Part shown: piece by piece, positions 37,601-46,444 of the stretch
How positions within the stretch are numbered: position 1 is the stretch's first letter
How the letters are laid out: every line of letters begins with the position of its first letter
Source: Gammaproteobacteria bacterium
Lineage (GTDB): Bacteria > Pseudomonadota > Gammaproteobacteria > Ga0077536
Direction: 5' to 3'
Assembly (NCBI GenBank): GCA_019747795.1
Contig: JAIEQK010000089.1
Span: 1 to 57,673, forward strand
DNA: 57,673 nt
Position numbers and translations under genes: made by a program
The notes under the pieces: generated by a model
Databases searched by the model: none
What the model was told of the DNA's origin: nothing
What the model saw: only the letters and a program-made list of their open reading frames with translations

Positions 37601-38296
37601 ATGTCCGCTGCTCCGCCCACCACCGTCGCCATCGAACCGGCCATCCTCTACTTCGGCACGCCGGTCGTGCTCATCAGTACGCAGAACGAGGACGGCACCA
37701 GCAATCTCGCCCCCATGTCCTCGGCCTTCTGGTTGGGTTGGCGCTGCATCCTGGGGCTCGACGCCTCGTCGAAAACCACCGAGAACCTGGTGCGCACCGG
37801 CGAGTGCGTGCTGAACCTGCCGTCGGTGCGCGAAGTCGACGCCGTGGATCGCATCGCGCGTACGACCGGTTCGGATCCGATCCCGGGCGCGAAGCAGATG
37901 CGCGGCTACGACCACGAGAAGCTCAAGTGGGCGCGCGCGGGGCTGACACAAGTACCGGCCGAGACCGTCGCGCCGCCCCGCGCTGCCGAATGCCCGGTGC
38001 AGCTCGAGGCGGTGTTGGCGGCGCAGAATGGTTTCATGGCCGACGATCCGGTGTGGAAGGGCGGCATCGTGGTCTTCGAGGTGCGCATCCAGCGCGTGCA
38101 CGTGCATCCTTCGCTCTGCATGGACGGCCACGACAACCGCATCGATCCGGACCGCTGGCAGCCGCTGATCATGAGCTTCCAGAAGTTCTATGGACTCGCG
38201 CCGGGCCAGGTGCACCCATCGCGCCTCGGCGAGATCGAAGAGGCGACCTATCTCAGTCCGGATGTCGAGCGCGCGCGCAGTGTCAGCACCGCGTAG
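37601..38296 (+). CDS. Flavin reductase-like (FMN-binding split-barrel) protein
   Basis: A 231-residue protein of the flavin-reductase/split-barrel family. The N-terminal part TPVVLISTQNEDGTSNLAPMSSAFWLGWRCILGLD matches the FMN-binding core, and SKTTENLVRTGECVLNLP is typical of the family. It may supply reduced flavin to a monooxygenase or carry FMN itself; two flavin monooxygenases and an LLM oxidoreductase are in the window, but none is adjacent. ATG 37601 has AAAGG upstream. The 277 bp before it contain no gene. Confidence 0.85.
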   Translation: MSAAPPTTVAIEPAILYFGTPVVLISTQNEDGTSNLAPMSSAFWLGWRCILGLDASSKTTENLVRTGECVLNLPSVREVDAVDRIARTTGSDPIPGAKQMRGYDHEKLKWARAGLTQVPAETVAPPRAAECPVQLEAVLAAQNGFMADDPVWKGGIVVFEVRIQRVHVHPSLCMDGHDNRIDPDRWQPLIMSFQKFYGLAPGQVHPSRLGEIEEATYLSPDVERARSVSTA

Positions 38297-39744
38297 ACCG
38301 TTAACGACCGCGGCCGGCCGCAGCCAGCACCGAGTGCGTGGTGCGGGGCTCGAGCACGCTTGGAGCCGACCGCAGGCCCAGCTTCCCCGTGCGGTCTCTC
38401 GGGGGGAAGGCCGCTTGATCGGCGCGCTCGGCTTAGAGCCCCGCGCGCAGGCATTCATCGCGAGGAACACCCGCCCATGTCGACAGCACCCTGCCGTGAC
38501 CGGAACACGTAGCCTTCCAGGTGGCTCACTGCCCGGGGAGCAATAGCGCGCCCTCCGCCCCTCGATCTCAGGCTGGCGCGCCACACCATCAGCGCCCAGC
38601 ACGCCTGCGATCCACCGTGTGTGCCTGCGCCCATGGCCGTGCAGAAACTCCCACCGGCTCGCCGTAGCCCCCAATCCCGTGGTCGGCGACCTCGATCCGC
38701 CAGTGCTCGCCGGCGTACAGTGCGTCGCTATCTAGCGGACGACGACGGCACGGTGGTCGACAGAATCTCCGGAGGTCCTGGCCACCGCCTGGCTCTAGTC
38801 CGATGCCATCTGGGCTGAAGCCAGCCCACTATGGCCGGCCATGGAACTCATCGCCGGGCCAGGTGCAGTGGGCTTCGTGCATGGCGGCCCTGCAGGCGAC
38901 GTGTCCCAGCCGTTCGACCAGCTCGGGCAACACACAGTCCGGTTCACCGCTTAACAGCACGCCACGGCGTGGAACCGCGCCATTGCAGACTAGCCGTTCC
39001 TATTGTCGCCGGTGTGCGGCTAGCGGCCGTAGTGCATCAACTACGGCCATACGCGTGTCGCGGAGATTGCCCATGCCACGCACATGGTGATAGCGGCAAC
39101 ATCCGCGACCTCCGCGACCAAGCGGTGCCGGTTGGCTGTGAAAAGGACCTGTCCCACATCGTGCCGACCACTGGCGAGCGTTTCGACGCGCACGTGCTGC
39201 TGGACGCGGCCCATGCCATCGAAGATCTCGCGTCGCTCACGACGTCCACGGGATGGCGCTGGCTCGTGCAGCGCGGCGTGCACTGACGGCGGTGTTCAAG
39301 CCGCCGCTCGTTCAGCATTCACCCAAGAATGATGCCTCGCGGCGCACCAAGTGGCATCTTGGAGGTCTCCATCGAGGCGACTGGCAGATTTCTGGCCTCG
39401 ATGCTTGCGCTGGTAGTACGGCTTGCATATCTTGCAGGGTGAAGGGATTGGGCTTGCGTTGCGAGGGAAGTAGCGGTGATCGGCACGGTTTGCCGTCGCA
39501 TGCAGTCCAAGGGTGACTTCGTCCGCGGTGGGCCGAAGCCGGCTAACTGCAACGCCGGCGACATTCAGCTGCCAAGCTTGCGGAGAACACGACCTCGCAT
39601 ACCTTCGTAGTCGGATATCGGGCAAGGAATGTCAGGGAGATTGCTCGTGAGGCTTTCCGTCACGTCTACTCGTCGACAATGGCGAGCCAGCCGTTTTGCG
39701 GGCCGAGTAGAACGCACTAACGTGTCGCCCGCCAGGTCACCGAT
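38297..39744. other. About 1.45 kb of non-coding or decayed DNA
   Basis: No frame here has a ribosome-binding site and a recognisable family. Some stretches read like broken coding sequence, for example a minus-strand frame near 38990-38840 and another near 38730-38640, and a plus-strand frame at about 39050-39285, but I could not identify them. The region separates the efflux block from the lipid/signalling cluster. I think it is a graveyard of old genes rather than functional DNA, apart from a promoter for the regulator at its right end. Confidence 0.5.
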
Positions 39745-41289
39745 GTGAACACTCCCCAACCAGATTTCGCGGGCACCTCGGTCGAGTTGGACCGACTGCT
39801 ATTGGAGCGAGACTTCTACTTGAAGCTGCTTAACTTGGGTGGCTGCGACGATCCCGATGTGTTCCTCCGCGAAGCGCTCTCGCTGATCTCGGGCCTAACG
39901 GGCGCCGAGAAATCCTACATCGAATTGCGCAGCACAAACGAGGGTGAGGACGATGTGTGCCATCTGCAGTTCGGCCTTTCAGAAGAAGAACTCAGCGCTG
40001 TGCAGAATCAGATTTCTACCGGGATCATTGCCGAGGCACTCGCCACCGGCCAAACCATCGTCACACCGGCAGCGCTACTGGATCCGCGCTTCAGCCAGTT
40101 CGACAGTGTGCAGCTCGGAAGAATTGGCGCGGTCATCTGTGCCCAAATAGGCCCCTCCGACCGTCTCGGCGTACTTTATCTCCATACGACTCGCAATGGC
40201 CATACGTTTTCCGATGCGGATCGCAAGCCCGTCGAGCTTTTTGCCCGGCACCTCGCGCCGCTGGCCGAGCGCCTGCTCTCACGTCTGGCGCTTCGCAAGA
40301 CCGATGATCCCACCGCGCAGTACCGCAAGCAACTGCGCGCCGATGACCTGATTGGCCGCAGCCATGCGTTAGCGAGTGTCCTGCACGAGGTCTCGCTCAT
40401 CGCGCCACTCGAACTCAGCGTGCTTATCACGGGCCCCACCGGCACCGGCAAATCCCAGCTGGCCGAGATCATCCACAACAGCAGCCGTCGCAGCGGCGGG
40501 CCCTTCGTGGTCGTGAATTGTGCGACGCTTCCGCCTGCGCTGGCTGAGAGCGAACTGTTCGGCTACGAACGGGGGGCTCATTCGACGGCTGTGAAGGACA
40601 AGCACGGCAAGCTCCAGGCAGCAGCCGGTGGCACGCTTTTTCTCGACGAGATCGCAGAACTGCCGCTTGAGTCCCAGGCAAAGCTGCTCCACGTGCTGCA
40701 GAACAAGACTTATTTTCCCCTGGGCGGGACCACGCCACGGACCACCGATGCCCGTATCATCGCGGCCACCAACGTGTCGCTGCAGGCCCACGTCCGGGAC
40801 GGACGTTTCCGTGAGGACCTGTTTTTCCGACTGAACGTCATGCCCATCGAGCTGCCGCCGCTAGCGCAGCGGGTGGAAGACATAGCTGAACTCGCTGAGG
40901 GCTTGGTAAGGCGCATCTGCGAGGCCAACCACTTTCCCGAACTACGCTTGGCGCGGGACGCGCTAGTTTCGCTGCGTCATGCCGAATGGCCAGGCAATGT
41001 GCGCGAACTCGAGAACACGCTGACTCGCGCTTGTATGCGCGCCGCTGCGCAGGGCGGCGCCGCGATTCGCACCGGGCACCTTTTTCCAGAGCGAGGCGCG
41101 GATACCCGGGCATGCCCGACCTGGAGTGAAGCGACGCGTGCCTTTCAGAGGCAGCTACTGCTCGGCGCTCTCACTGAGAATGACTGGAACGTCGCGCGAG
41201 CGGCACGCCAGCTCGATCTGGCCCGTCCCTATGTTCACAGCTTGATTGCAGGGTTCGGCATTGAGAAGCCCAATCATGGCTCTAACTAA
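39745..41289 (+). CDS. NtrC-type AAA+ regulator with GAF domain and aberrant GAFTGA loop
   Basis: A 514-residue bacterial enhancer-binding-protein-like regulator. A GAF-like sensory domain covers about residues 30-180; the AAA+ domain has Walker A GPTGTGKS (230-237) and Walker B GGTLFLDEI (Asp301, Glu302), with R-finger region EDLFFRLN; a Fis-type helix-turn-helix ends the protein. The loop that should read GAFTGA and touch sigma-54 reads GAHSTA (277-282). It starts with a GTG at 39745. It overlaps the convergent carboxymuconolactone-decarboxylase-like gene by 8 bp. It could still act with sigma-54, or through another polymerase; the strong sigma-54 promoter at 52.35 kb is its obvious possible target. 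Confidence 0.9.
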   Translation: MNTPQPDFAGTSVELDRLLLERDFYLKLLNLGGCDDPDVFLREALSLISGLTGAEKSYIELRSTNEGEDDVCHLQFGLSEEELSAVQNQISTGIIAEALATGQTIVTPAALLDPRFSQFDSVQLGRIGAVICAQIGPSDRLGVLYLHTTRNGHTFSDADRKPVELFARHLAPLAERLLSRLALRKTDDPTAQYRKQLRADDLIGRSHALASVLHEVSLIAPLELSVLITGPTGTGKSQLAEIIHNSSRRSGGPFVVVNCATLPPALAESELFGYERGAHSTAVKDKHGKLQAAAGGTLFLDEIAELPLESQAKLLHVLQNKTYFPLGGTTPRTTDARIIAATNVSLQAHVRDGRFREDLFFRLNVMPIELPPLAQRVEDIAELAEGLVRRICEANHFPELRLARDALVSLRHAEWPGNVRELENTLTRACMRAAAQGGAAIRTGHLFPERGADTRACPTWSEATRAFQRQLLLGALTENDWNVARAARQLDLARPYVHSLIAGFGIEKPNHGSN

Positions 41290-41737
41290 GTCTAGCCAGT
41301 GCTGTGATCACGTCCGCCGCCGAGCACGCGGCTTGGTCGTCCTTGGCCAAGTCAGCCAAGTGTGTGAGCGTTCGCCGCAGAACATCCTGCGCCGCGACGA
41401 AGTGGTCTATGCCGGCATAAGCGCCGACCAGAAGCAAGATGTCTTCGATCTCTCCGAGTTCGACACCGTGAGCCAGAGCGAGATAGACGTGAATCGCGAG
41501 CGCGCTCGTGGCGCCACGGGATGCGAGCAACGCCACAAGCACGCGCTCACGACCTGGCGCCGGGAGACGAAGCGGCAAACCATTGCTACCGCTATAGAAG
41601 TGCTGATCGATGGCGTCCACGAGGAGGTGTGCGTAGGGCGCTCGCGTCTTGAGGCTCTTGGCAAGAAAATCATTCGCTTCCTCGCTGGTGTATTTTTCCT
41701 GAAGACGCTTGCGATGTTCCTCGGTGAAATCTGCCAT
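41282..41737 (-). CDS. Carboxymuconolactone-decarboxylase/AhpD-like protein
   Basis: A 151-residue helical protein of the CMD superfamily. The core segment ASRGATSALAIHVYLALAHGVELGEIEDILLLVGAYAG fits the family's repeat helix. The CxxC of peroxidase-active AhpD proteins is absent, so thioredoxin-like peroxidase activity is unlikely; a decarboxylase, isomerase or binding role remains. ATG 41737 has ATGGAG upstream. It is divergent from the patatin operon, and the 94-bp gap must hold both promoters. Confidence 0.75.
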   Translation of the reverse strand: MADFTEEHRKRLQEKYTSEEANDFLAKSLKTRAPYAHLLVDAIDQHFYSGSNGLPLRLPAPGRERVLVALLASRGATSALAIHVYLALAHGVELGEIEDILLLVGAYAGIDHFVAAQDVLRRTLTHLADLAKDDQAACSAADVITALARLS

Positions 41738-41766
41738 GAATGCCGCTCCATTGAACTTTGGTGCCG

Positions 41767-41796
41767 TTGACTGACAGCCTCAAGCATCGCTATCTA
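41767..41796 (+). promoter_or_regulatory. Sigma-70-like promoter of the patatin operon
   Basis: TTGACT (41767-41772), an 18-bp spacer and TATCTA (41791-41796) lie 36 bp upstream of the patatin start codon at 41832. The -35 box matches consensus at 5 of 6 positions. It would start transcription near 41803. This is a visual match only. Confidence 0.45.
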
Positions 41797-41831
41797 CCGC
41801 CGCCGCACGGAACGAGTGTCGCTCTCGCACA

Positions 41832-43844
41832 ATGACGATGAATCGAAACCTTAAGCCGTTCGCAGACAGGCTTGCAAGCGGATACCCCGATGCCAGTCGT
41901 CGAATCATCGATGATCTAGCGGCCTTCGTTGGCCTGACGCCAGATCGTGAGGACGTGCCTCTCGATTCCGCTGTTGGCCATTCCGTCGTCATCGACGCCG
42001 GCCAGTCGTGGCGGCTGGTCCAGGAGTCCGTCGAGTCGGAACTGACCACCGAGTCGAATGCGTTCACAGAGCGCGTCCTTGGCGCGGGAACCCGTCACTT
42101 CACGACTCGCGGCGGCGTTGCCTGGACGTGGCCGCCGCAGGTCGGATATCGATACGTGCTCAAGCCGCTGGGCGCCAACAAGGGCACGCTCCTACTTGAC
42201 CACCAACTGCTTGATGACCTGCAACACGCATCGCGTGCGGTGCGCTACGCCTCTCTGCGGTTCAGCGCCGAAGAACAAGGCGTAAAGGACATAGAACGCA
42301 TACTGATCGTCGTTTCGCCAGAACTTGAGGACTACGTGGCGCGGTACAATCTCGTCGAACGCTTCGCCGACGGTATCGCGCGCATCCGCGCCAAAAGTAG
42401 CGTCCGCAGCGGACGACCGCGGGTATTCGCTCTTACCGACCAGATCGCTATGCAGGAGTACGAATCGCAGCGTCCGCTGGAAGCCGCGTTGTCGCTGGAG
42501 CAAGAGGACCCAGCAAACCCGACCCCCGACGACCCCAGCACACTGCTGATCTGGAACCGCATGGCCGATCTCGATTCAGCCGCCGCGCTGCTGGCTCGGT
42601 GGCGGGACGGCGACGCAAATGACCAGTCGCGGCAGATTCATCGCATTGTCCACATCACCTCGTCGTACAGCACGCGCGTGCCACGCTCGATGAGCGAATT
42701 GCTCGATAGACGCTTGTTCGCGCGCACTCCCGAAGGTGGGCCCGACTATCAGCGGGATCCCTTGTTCGTCGCCATTGTGCCGACCATCATCGCCCAGCCA
42801 CCTGACAGACGCGTGCTGCCAACGCGGGCGCTCTTGCTGCCCGAGGACGAATCCTCGGTGGGTCCACAGGACAAGCGCCGCGGCGCCGACGACTTCTTCT
42901 CACGCCCCGACTACCGCAGCATGCGTGACACTACGATACTTACACGTCGCGCTATCGAGACAGACGATACGGCCGAATTCGACCGCTGGGCGCGCAACTT
43001 GTTCTGTTGTCGCGTCGGCTTAGCACTGAGCGGAGGCGGCGCATGTGCGTATCGCACCGTGCCATTGATCCGACACCTTCAGGCTGAGATCGGAGTAGAC
43101 GTGTTAAGTGGCGTGAGTGGCGGCGCCCTGCTCGGTGCCTATCATGCCGCGGACGAACAGGACCACCTGCAGACCGCCGTCGCCAGCGGTCCGCGCTTCA
43201 TGCGGACGCTGCCCTTGGCGGTGTGCACCACGCAAGCAATCGAGCGAGTGATCGACGAAGACCTCGGCTACCTACGGCTCGGGGAGACATCAATTCGCTT
43301 CTCGCCGATCGCAGCCGAACTTCGCGCCGACAACGTGCCGCGCGGCATCGTGCTGGTCGAAGGCACGTTGGGCCAAGGGGTACGTATCAGCGGCGCCCTT
43401 CCCGGCCTGTTCGCACCAACCGTGGTAGACGGCCGTCGCTACTCCGATGGGGGCGGGGTATCACTCGTCCCGGCTAGCTACTTGAGTTGCCTAGGTGCCG
43501 ACATCACGCTCGCCTGCAACTGTATCCCCGGCCCAGCCCACGCTAACTTGTTGCGCCTGAGTAGCGAGGACGGCGTCGCGCGCCGGCTCGGCAATGTGCT
43601 CTACTCCCTACTGGGTCGGGCTACCGACGTCTTGGTATGGATGAGTTTCGCCATGAAGAATGCCGGCAGCGCTTTCGGCCGGCAGGCCGACGTGTTTCTC
43701 GAGTTCGAACCATCCAATATCGCGCTTCGTGAGAGCGGCGAGTGGTTCGCCAGCCGAAAGATCGTGGCGCGCGGCGAGGCAGAAATGGACAAGATTGCTG
43801 ACGCCGTCGCGCGACTGCGCAGCCTATGGAGCAGACTGCTATGA
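41832..43844 (+). CDS. Patatin-like phospholipase with long N-terminal extension
   Basis: A 670-residue protein; the C-terminal part is a patatin hydrolase with oxyanion motif SGGGACAYR (about 400-408), nucleophile elbow GVSGG (Ser429) and the catalytic Asp in DGGG (Asp539), forming the Ser-Asp dyad. The first about 390 residues show no family I know and no membrane segment or cyclic-nucleotide domain. It probably releases fatty acids from phospholipid or another acyl ester. It is the first of four genes joined by 4-bp overlaps; its stop TGA overlaps the start of the condensing-enzyme gene. Released acyl groups could feed that enzyme after activation. Confidence 0.88.
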   Translation: MTMNRNLKPFADRLASGYPDASRRIIDDLAAFVGLTPDREDVPLDSAVGHSVVIDAGQSWRLVQESVESELTTESNAFTERVLGAGTRHFTTRGGVAWTWPPQVGYRYVLKPLGANKGTLLLDHQLLDDLQHASRAVRYASLRFSAEEQGVKDIERILIVVSPELEDYVARYNLVERFADGIARIRAKSSVRSGRPRVFALTDQIAMQEYESQRPLEAALSLEQEDPANPTPDDPSTLLIWNRMADLDSAAALLARWRDGDANDQSRQIHRIVHITSSYSTRVPRSMSELLDRRLFARTPEGGPDYQRDPLFVAIVPTIIAQPPDRRVLPTRALLLPEDESSVGPQDKRRGADDFFSRPDYRSMRDTTILTRRAIETDDTAEFDRWARNLFCCRVGLALSGGGACAYRTVPLIRHLQAEIGVDVLSGVSGGALLGAYHAADEQDHLQTAVASGPRFMRTLPLAVCTTQAIERVIDEDLGYLRLGETSIRFSPIAAELRADNVPRGIVLVEGTLGQGVRISGALPGLFAPTVVDGRRYSDGGGVSLVPASYLSCLGADITLACNCIPGPAHANLLRLSSEDGVARRLGNVLYSLLGRATDVLVWMSFAMKNAGSAFGRQADVFLEFEPSNIALRESGEWFASRKIVARGEAEMDKIADAVARLRSLWSRLL

Positions 43845-44830
43845 ATCGTTCGATTCTACCGCTGGACATCGTAGGCACAAGTACCGTCCTGCCCGGCAAT
43901 TGCGTGTCGACAGAGGACATCGTCGCTCGCCTCTATCCGCGATGGGAAGCCGGTCACATCTTACACAAGACGGGGATTCGCACCCGCCACTTCAAGCATC
44001 CCGAGGACGACTGCGCCTCACTCGGCACACAGGCGCTCAGCGCCGCGCTTAGTGCCGCCGGCCTGCCCGCCGAGGCACTTTCTCGACTGATCTTTGTCAG
44101 TTCGGGCGCCGGCGATCTCGTGTTCCCGGCCACAGCCAACCTGATCTGTGCGGGGCTTGGCCTGCGGTCCACCTGCGATTGCTTCGATCTCAACAATGCC
44201 TGTCTAGGCTTCCTCACCGCCCTCGACATAGCGGCCAAAGACCTCTACTTCGGCGCCGGTCCGATCGGGATAGTGGTGGCCGAACTAGGGTCGCGCTGCA
44301 TCGATGCGTCGCTGCCGCGTTCCTATCTGGTTTTCGGCGACGCAGTCGCCGCGGTGGTGGTGCGGCAAACTGAAACGGGCGGGGGCCTCTTGGGAAGTTG
44401 GTTGCGCAACGATGGCGTGGCATTCGGTAATGTCCGCCTGGCCAACCCGGCCGTGACGGGCACTCGCGAATTCATTGACTTCACTGCGACCAACGCCACT
44501 ATCGCCGATGAAGCCATCACGGCCATCCGTACCAGCGCTGACCAAGTGCTTTCGCGCGCTGGACTGCGGCTGGAAGACGTCCAATGGGTGCTGCCTCACC
44601 AACCCAACGGAGCACTGTTCAAGGCAATTATCGAAGCGCTGGGGATTCCGCTGGAGAGGACCGTGCCAGTTGCCGACAGCATCGGCAGCACAGGCGCTGC
44701 TGCTATCCCTATCAGCCTTGATCGTCTATTGCGCGAGAGGGACGTGCGCCCAGGTGATCATATTCTCCTAGCTGGGGTCGGCGGCGGCATCTCCTACGGC
44801 GCCATGCTCTACCAGGTTCCGGCGCGATGA
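43841..44830 (+). CDS. 3-oxoacyl-ACP synthase III-like condensing enzyme with altered active site
   Basis: A 329-residue thiolase-fold protein of the KAS III/FabH/PqsD/OleA group. Nucleophile Cys121 lies in DLNNACLGF, His253 in LPHQPNG, but the third catalytic residue, Asn in FabH (GNTSA), is Ser283 in GSTGA. The His-Asn pair drives malonyl decarboxylation in FabH, so the Ser suggests a different reaction, such as acyl transfer. ATG 43841 overlaps the patatin stop, with GGAG 9 bases before. The next gene starts at ATGA in its stop. It is unlikely to be housekeeping FabH. Confidence 0.9.
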   Translation: MNRSILPLDIVGTSTVLPGNCVSTEDIVARLYPRWEAGHILHKTGIRTRHFKHPEDDCASLGTQALSAALSAAGLPAEALSRLIFVSSGAGDLVFPATANLICAGLGLRSTCDCFDLNNACLGFLTALDIAAKDLYFGAGPIGIVVAELGSRCIDASLPRSYLVFGDAVAAVVVRQTETGGGLLGSWLRNDGVAFGNVRLANPAVTGTREFIDFTATNATIADEAITAIRTSADQVLSRAGLRLEDVQWVLPHQPNGALFKAIIEALGIPLERTVPVADSIGSTGAAAIPISLDRLLRERDVRPGDHILLAGVGGGISYGAMLYQVPAR

Positions 44831-45597
44831 GTGGTGAGAATCTTGCCCAGTCACTGTGGATTCAGCATTGGCAAGCACGTGCGCGCTATCACCGTTACGA
44901 AGTCGAGGGGTTCGAAATTCTGGAACGGACACGGCCGGCTCTGATTGTTGGCTACCATGGTCGTCCCCTAGCCTATGACATGTGCATACTTACGGCAAAG
45001 ATCCACGAGCGTCTCGGCTACCTGCCGCACGGCGTTGTCCACCGCGGCCTCGAGATGCACGGCAAACTGAGGGAGTTGGTCGACGCACTTGGCTTCGTCA
45101 CGGATGACGGCCCGGAACTGGTCGCTGCTGTCGAGCGCGGTGAGCACATCGTCACTACCCCTGGCGGAGCGGGTGAAGGCTGTCGCTCGATGTTTGACGA
45201 TGCGCGCGTCTCCTGGGGTCGCAACATGGGCTACATCAAGCTCGCCTACCGCCACGGCCTGCCCATCGTTCCGGTCGCCTGCAGCGGCTCTGATCGCGCC
45301 TATCACGGACTCTGGAATGCAGCTACCATGGCGGCCAAACTGCAGGTTCCCCGCCTGTGGTCCTTCGCGTTGTGGGCAGGGGTGGGTCCGCTCGGCCTCT
45401 ACCCCCTCTCTCCGCCGTGGCCGGTGAAGTTCAGACAGCGCATCGGTGCACCAATACACGTCGAAACCTTTGATCCCGACGACCACGAAGCGCGCGACTC
45501 AGCGCTGAGCCGCACCCACGACCGCGTCACACGAGCCGTGCAAACCATGCTGGACGATCTGAATGGCCGAGCGGCGCCGCGGGTGCGTCGGTTGTGA
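44827..45597 (+). CDS. LPLAT/MGAT-like glycerolipid acyltransferase
   Basis: A 256-residue acyltransferase of the PlsC superfamily, closest by motif to the MGAT/DGAT2-like branch. His44 and Asp51 (YHGRPLAYD) form the H-x-D catalytic pair, with six residues between them rather than the usual four or five. TPGGAGE at 111-117 is the phosphate/substrate motif (FPGG-like). No obvious membrane helix is present except a hydrophobic stretch near the N-terminus of the core (PALIVGYH). It would move a fatty acyl group to a hydroxyl of a glycerolipid or other acceptor. It overlaps both neighbours (ATGA and GTGA). Confidence 0.86.
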   Translation: MSGENLAQSLWIQHWQARARYHRYEVEGFEILERTRPALIVGYHGRPLAYDMCILTAKIHERLGYLPHGVVHRGLEMHGKLRELVDALGFVTDDGPELVAAVERGEHIVTTPGGAGEGCRSMFDDARVSWGRNMGYIKLAYRHGLPIVPVACSGSDRAYHGLWNAATMAAKLQVPRLWSFALWAGVGPLGLYPLSPPWPVKFRQRIGAPIHVETFDPDDHEARDSALSRTHDRVTRAVQTMLDDLNGRAAPRVRRL

Positions 45598-46412
45598 CGA
45601 GGCCGGCTCGCCAATGGGCACTGGTGCTCGGTGTCACCGCAGGGACGGGCGGGAGCATCGCGCGAGAGGTCGCGCGAGACCCTGGGCTCGATATCATCGG
45701 CTTTCATCGCGGCAATTTTCCGGATGAGGCAGCGCGGCTAATCGCGGACGTGGCCGCGCTCGGCCATCGCGCCGCCCTGATCCGCGGTGATGCGGGCGAT
45801 CCCGCTCGCATCAGCGACTGTGTAGCAGAGGTGCGGAACGTCGTACCGCAAGGCAGTATCAAGCTGTTCGTTCATTCCTTGTCCGGGGCTTCGCTCGGCC
45901 ATTTCCTCGACGATCGAGGCGACGCCTTTCATCCGAAGCAATTCGAGAAGACCTTTAACAACCTCGCCCACTCGTTTCCTTACTGGGCACGGGCGCTGCA
46001 CGAAGCGCAACTGTTCGCGCCCGAAGCCCGCTTGGTCGGTCTGACCAACGTTCTCCATCACCAGATGCTGCACAACCTAGGACTGATCGCGGCGGCGAAG
46101 GCTGCGCTAGAGAGTTACGTCCGTTACCTGTCGGTCGAGCTGGGCCGCCACGGCCATCGCGTGAATCTGCTGCAATTCGGGACCGTGGTCACGCCCGCCC
46201 TGCGTCGCGTGATGGGACCCGGCGCCCTGGCGCGGCTAGACGAGATTCACGCACGCATGATCCCGGCCGGCCGCATGTGTACGGTAGAGGAAGTTGCACG
46301 CATGGTGCGCCTCCTGACCATGGACGAAACCACATGGTTTAACGGCGCACTGATCGACTTCACCGGCGGCATGACCCAGCATTTATTCGACCTCGTTATG
46401 CCGCCAGACTGA
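45594..46412 (+). CDS. Atypical short-chain dehydrogenase/enoyl-ACP-reductase-like protein lacking the catalytic Tyr
   Basis: A 272-residue Rossmann protein of the SDR superfamily, closest in layout to enoyl-ACP reductases such as FabL. The nucleotide loop is GVTAGTGGSIA (13-23). Lys169 is in the expected helix (AAAKAALESYVRYLSVEL), but neither the Y-x3-K nor the Y-x6-K tyrosine is present: those positions are Ile165 and Leu162. It ends in a normal substrate/cofactor segment (WFNGALIDFTGG). It starts at a GTG overlapping the acyltransferase stop. It may still bind NAD(P)H and reduce by another mechanism, or serve as a non-catalytic partner. Confidence 0.85.
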   Translation: MTRPARQWALVLGVTAGTGGSIAREVARDPGLDIIGFHRGNFPDEAARLIADVAALGHRAALIRGDAGDPARISDCVAEVRNVVPQGSIKLFVHSLSGASLGHFLDDRGDAFHPKQFEKTFNNLAHSFPYWARALHEAQLFAPEARLVGLTNVLHHQMLHNLGLIAAAKAALESYVRYLSVELGRHGHRVNLLQFGTVVTPALRRVMGPGALARLDEIHARMIPAGRMCTVEEVARMVRLLTMDETTWFNGALIDFTGGMTQHLFDLVMPPD

Positions 46413-46444
46413 GAGGCGTTGCTCAGAGGGAGCGCCGTGCCGAA

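Noticed and set aside
41752-41765. GGCACCAAAGTTCA on the minus strand as a sigma-54 promoter for the CMD gene
   Set aside because: The essential GC of the -12 box is CA, and the implied start would be almost at the start codon.
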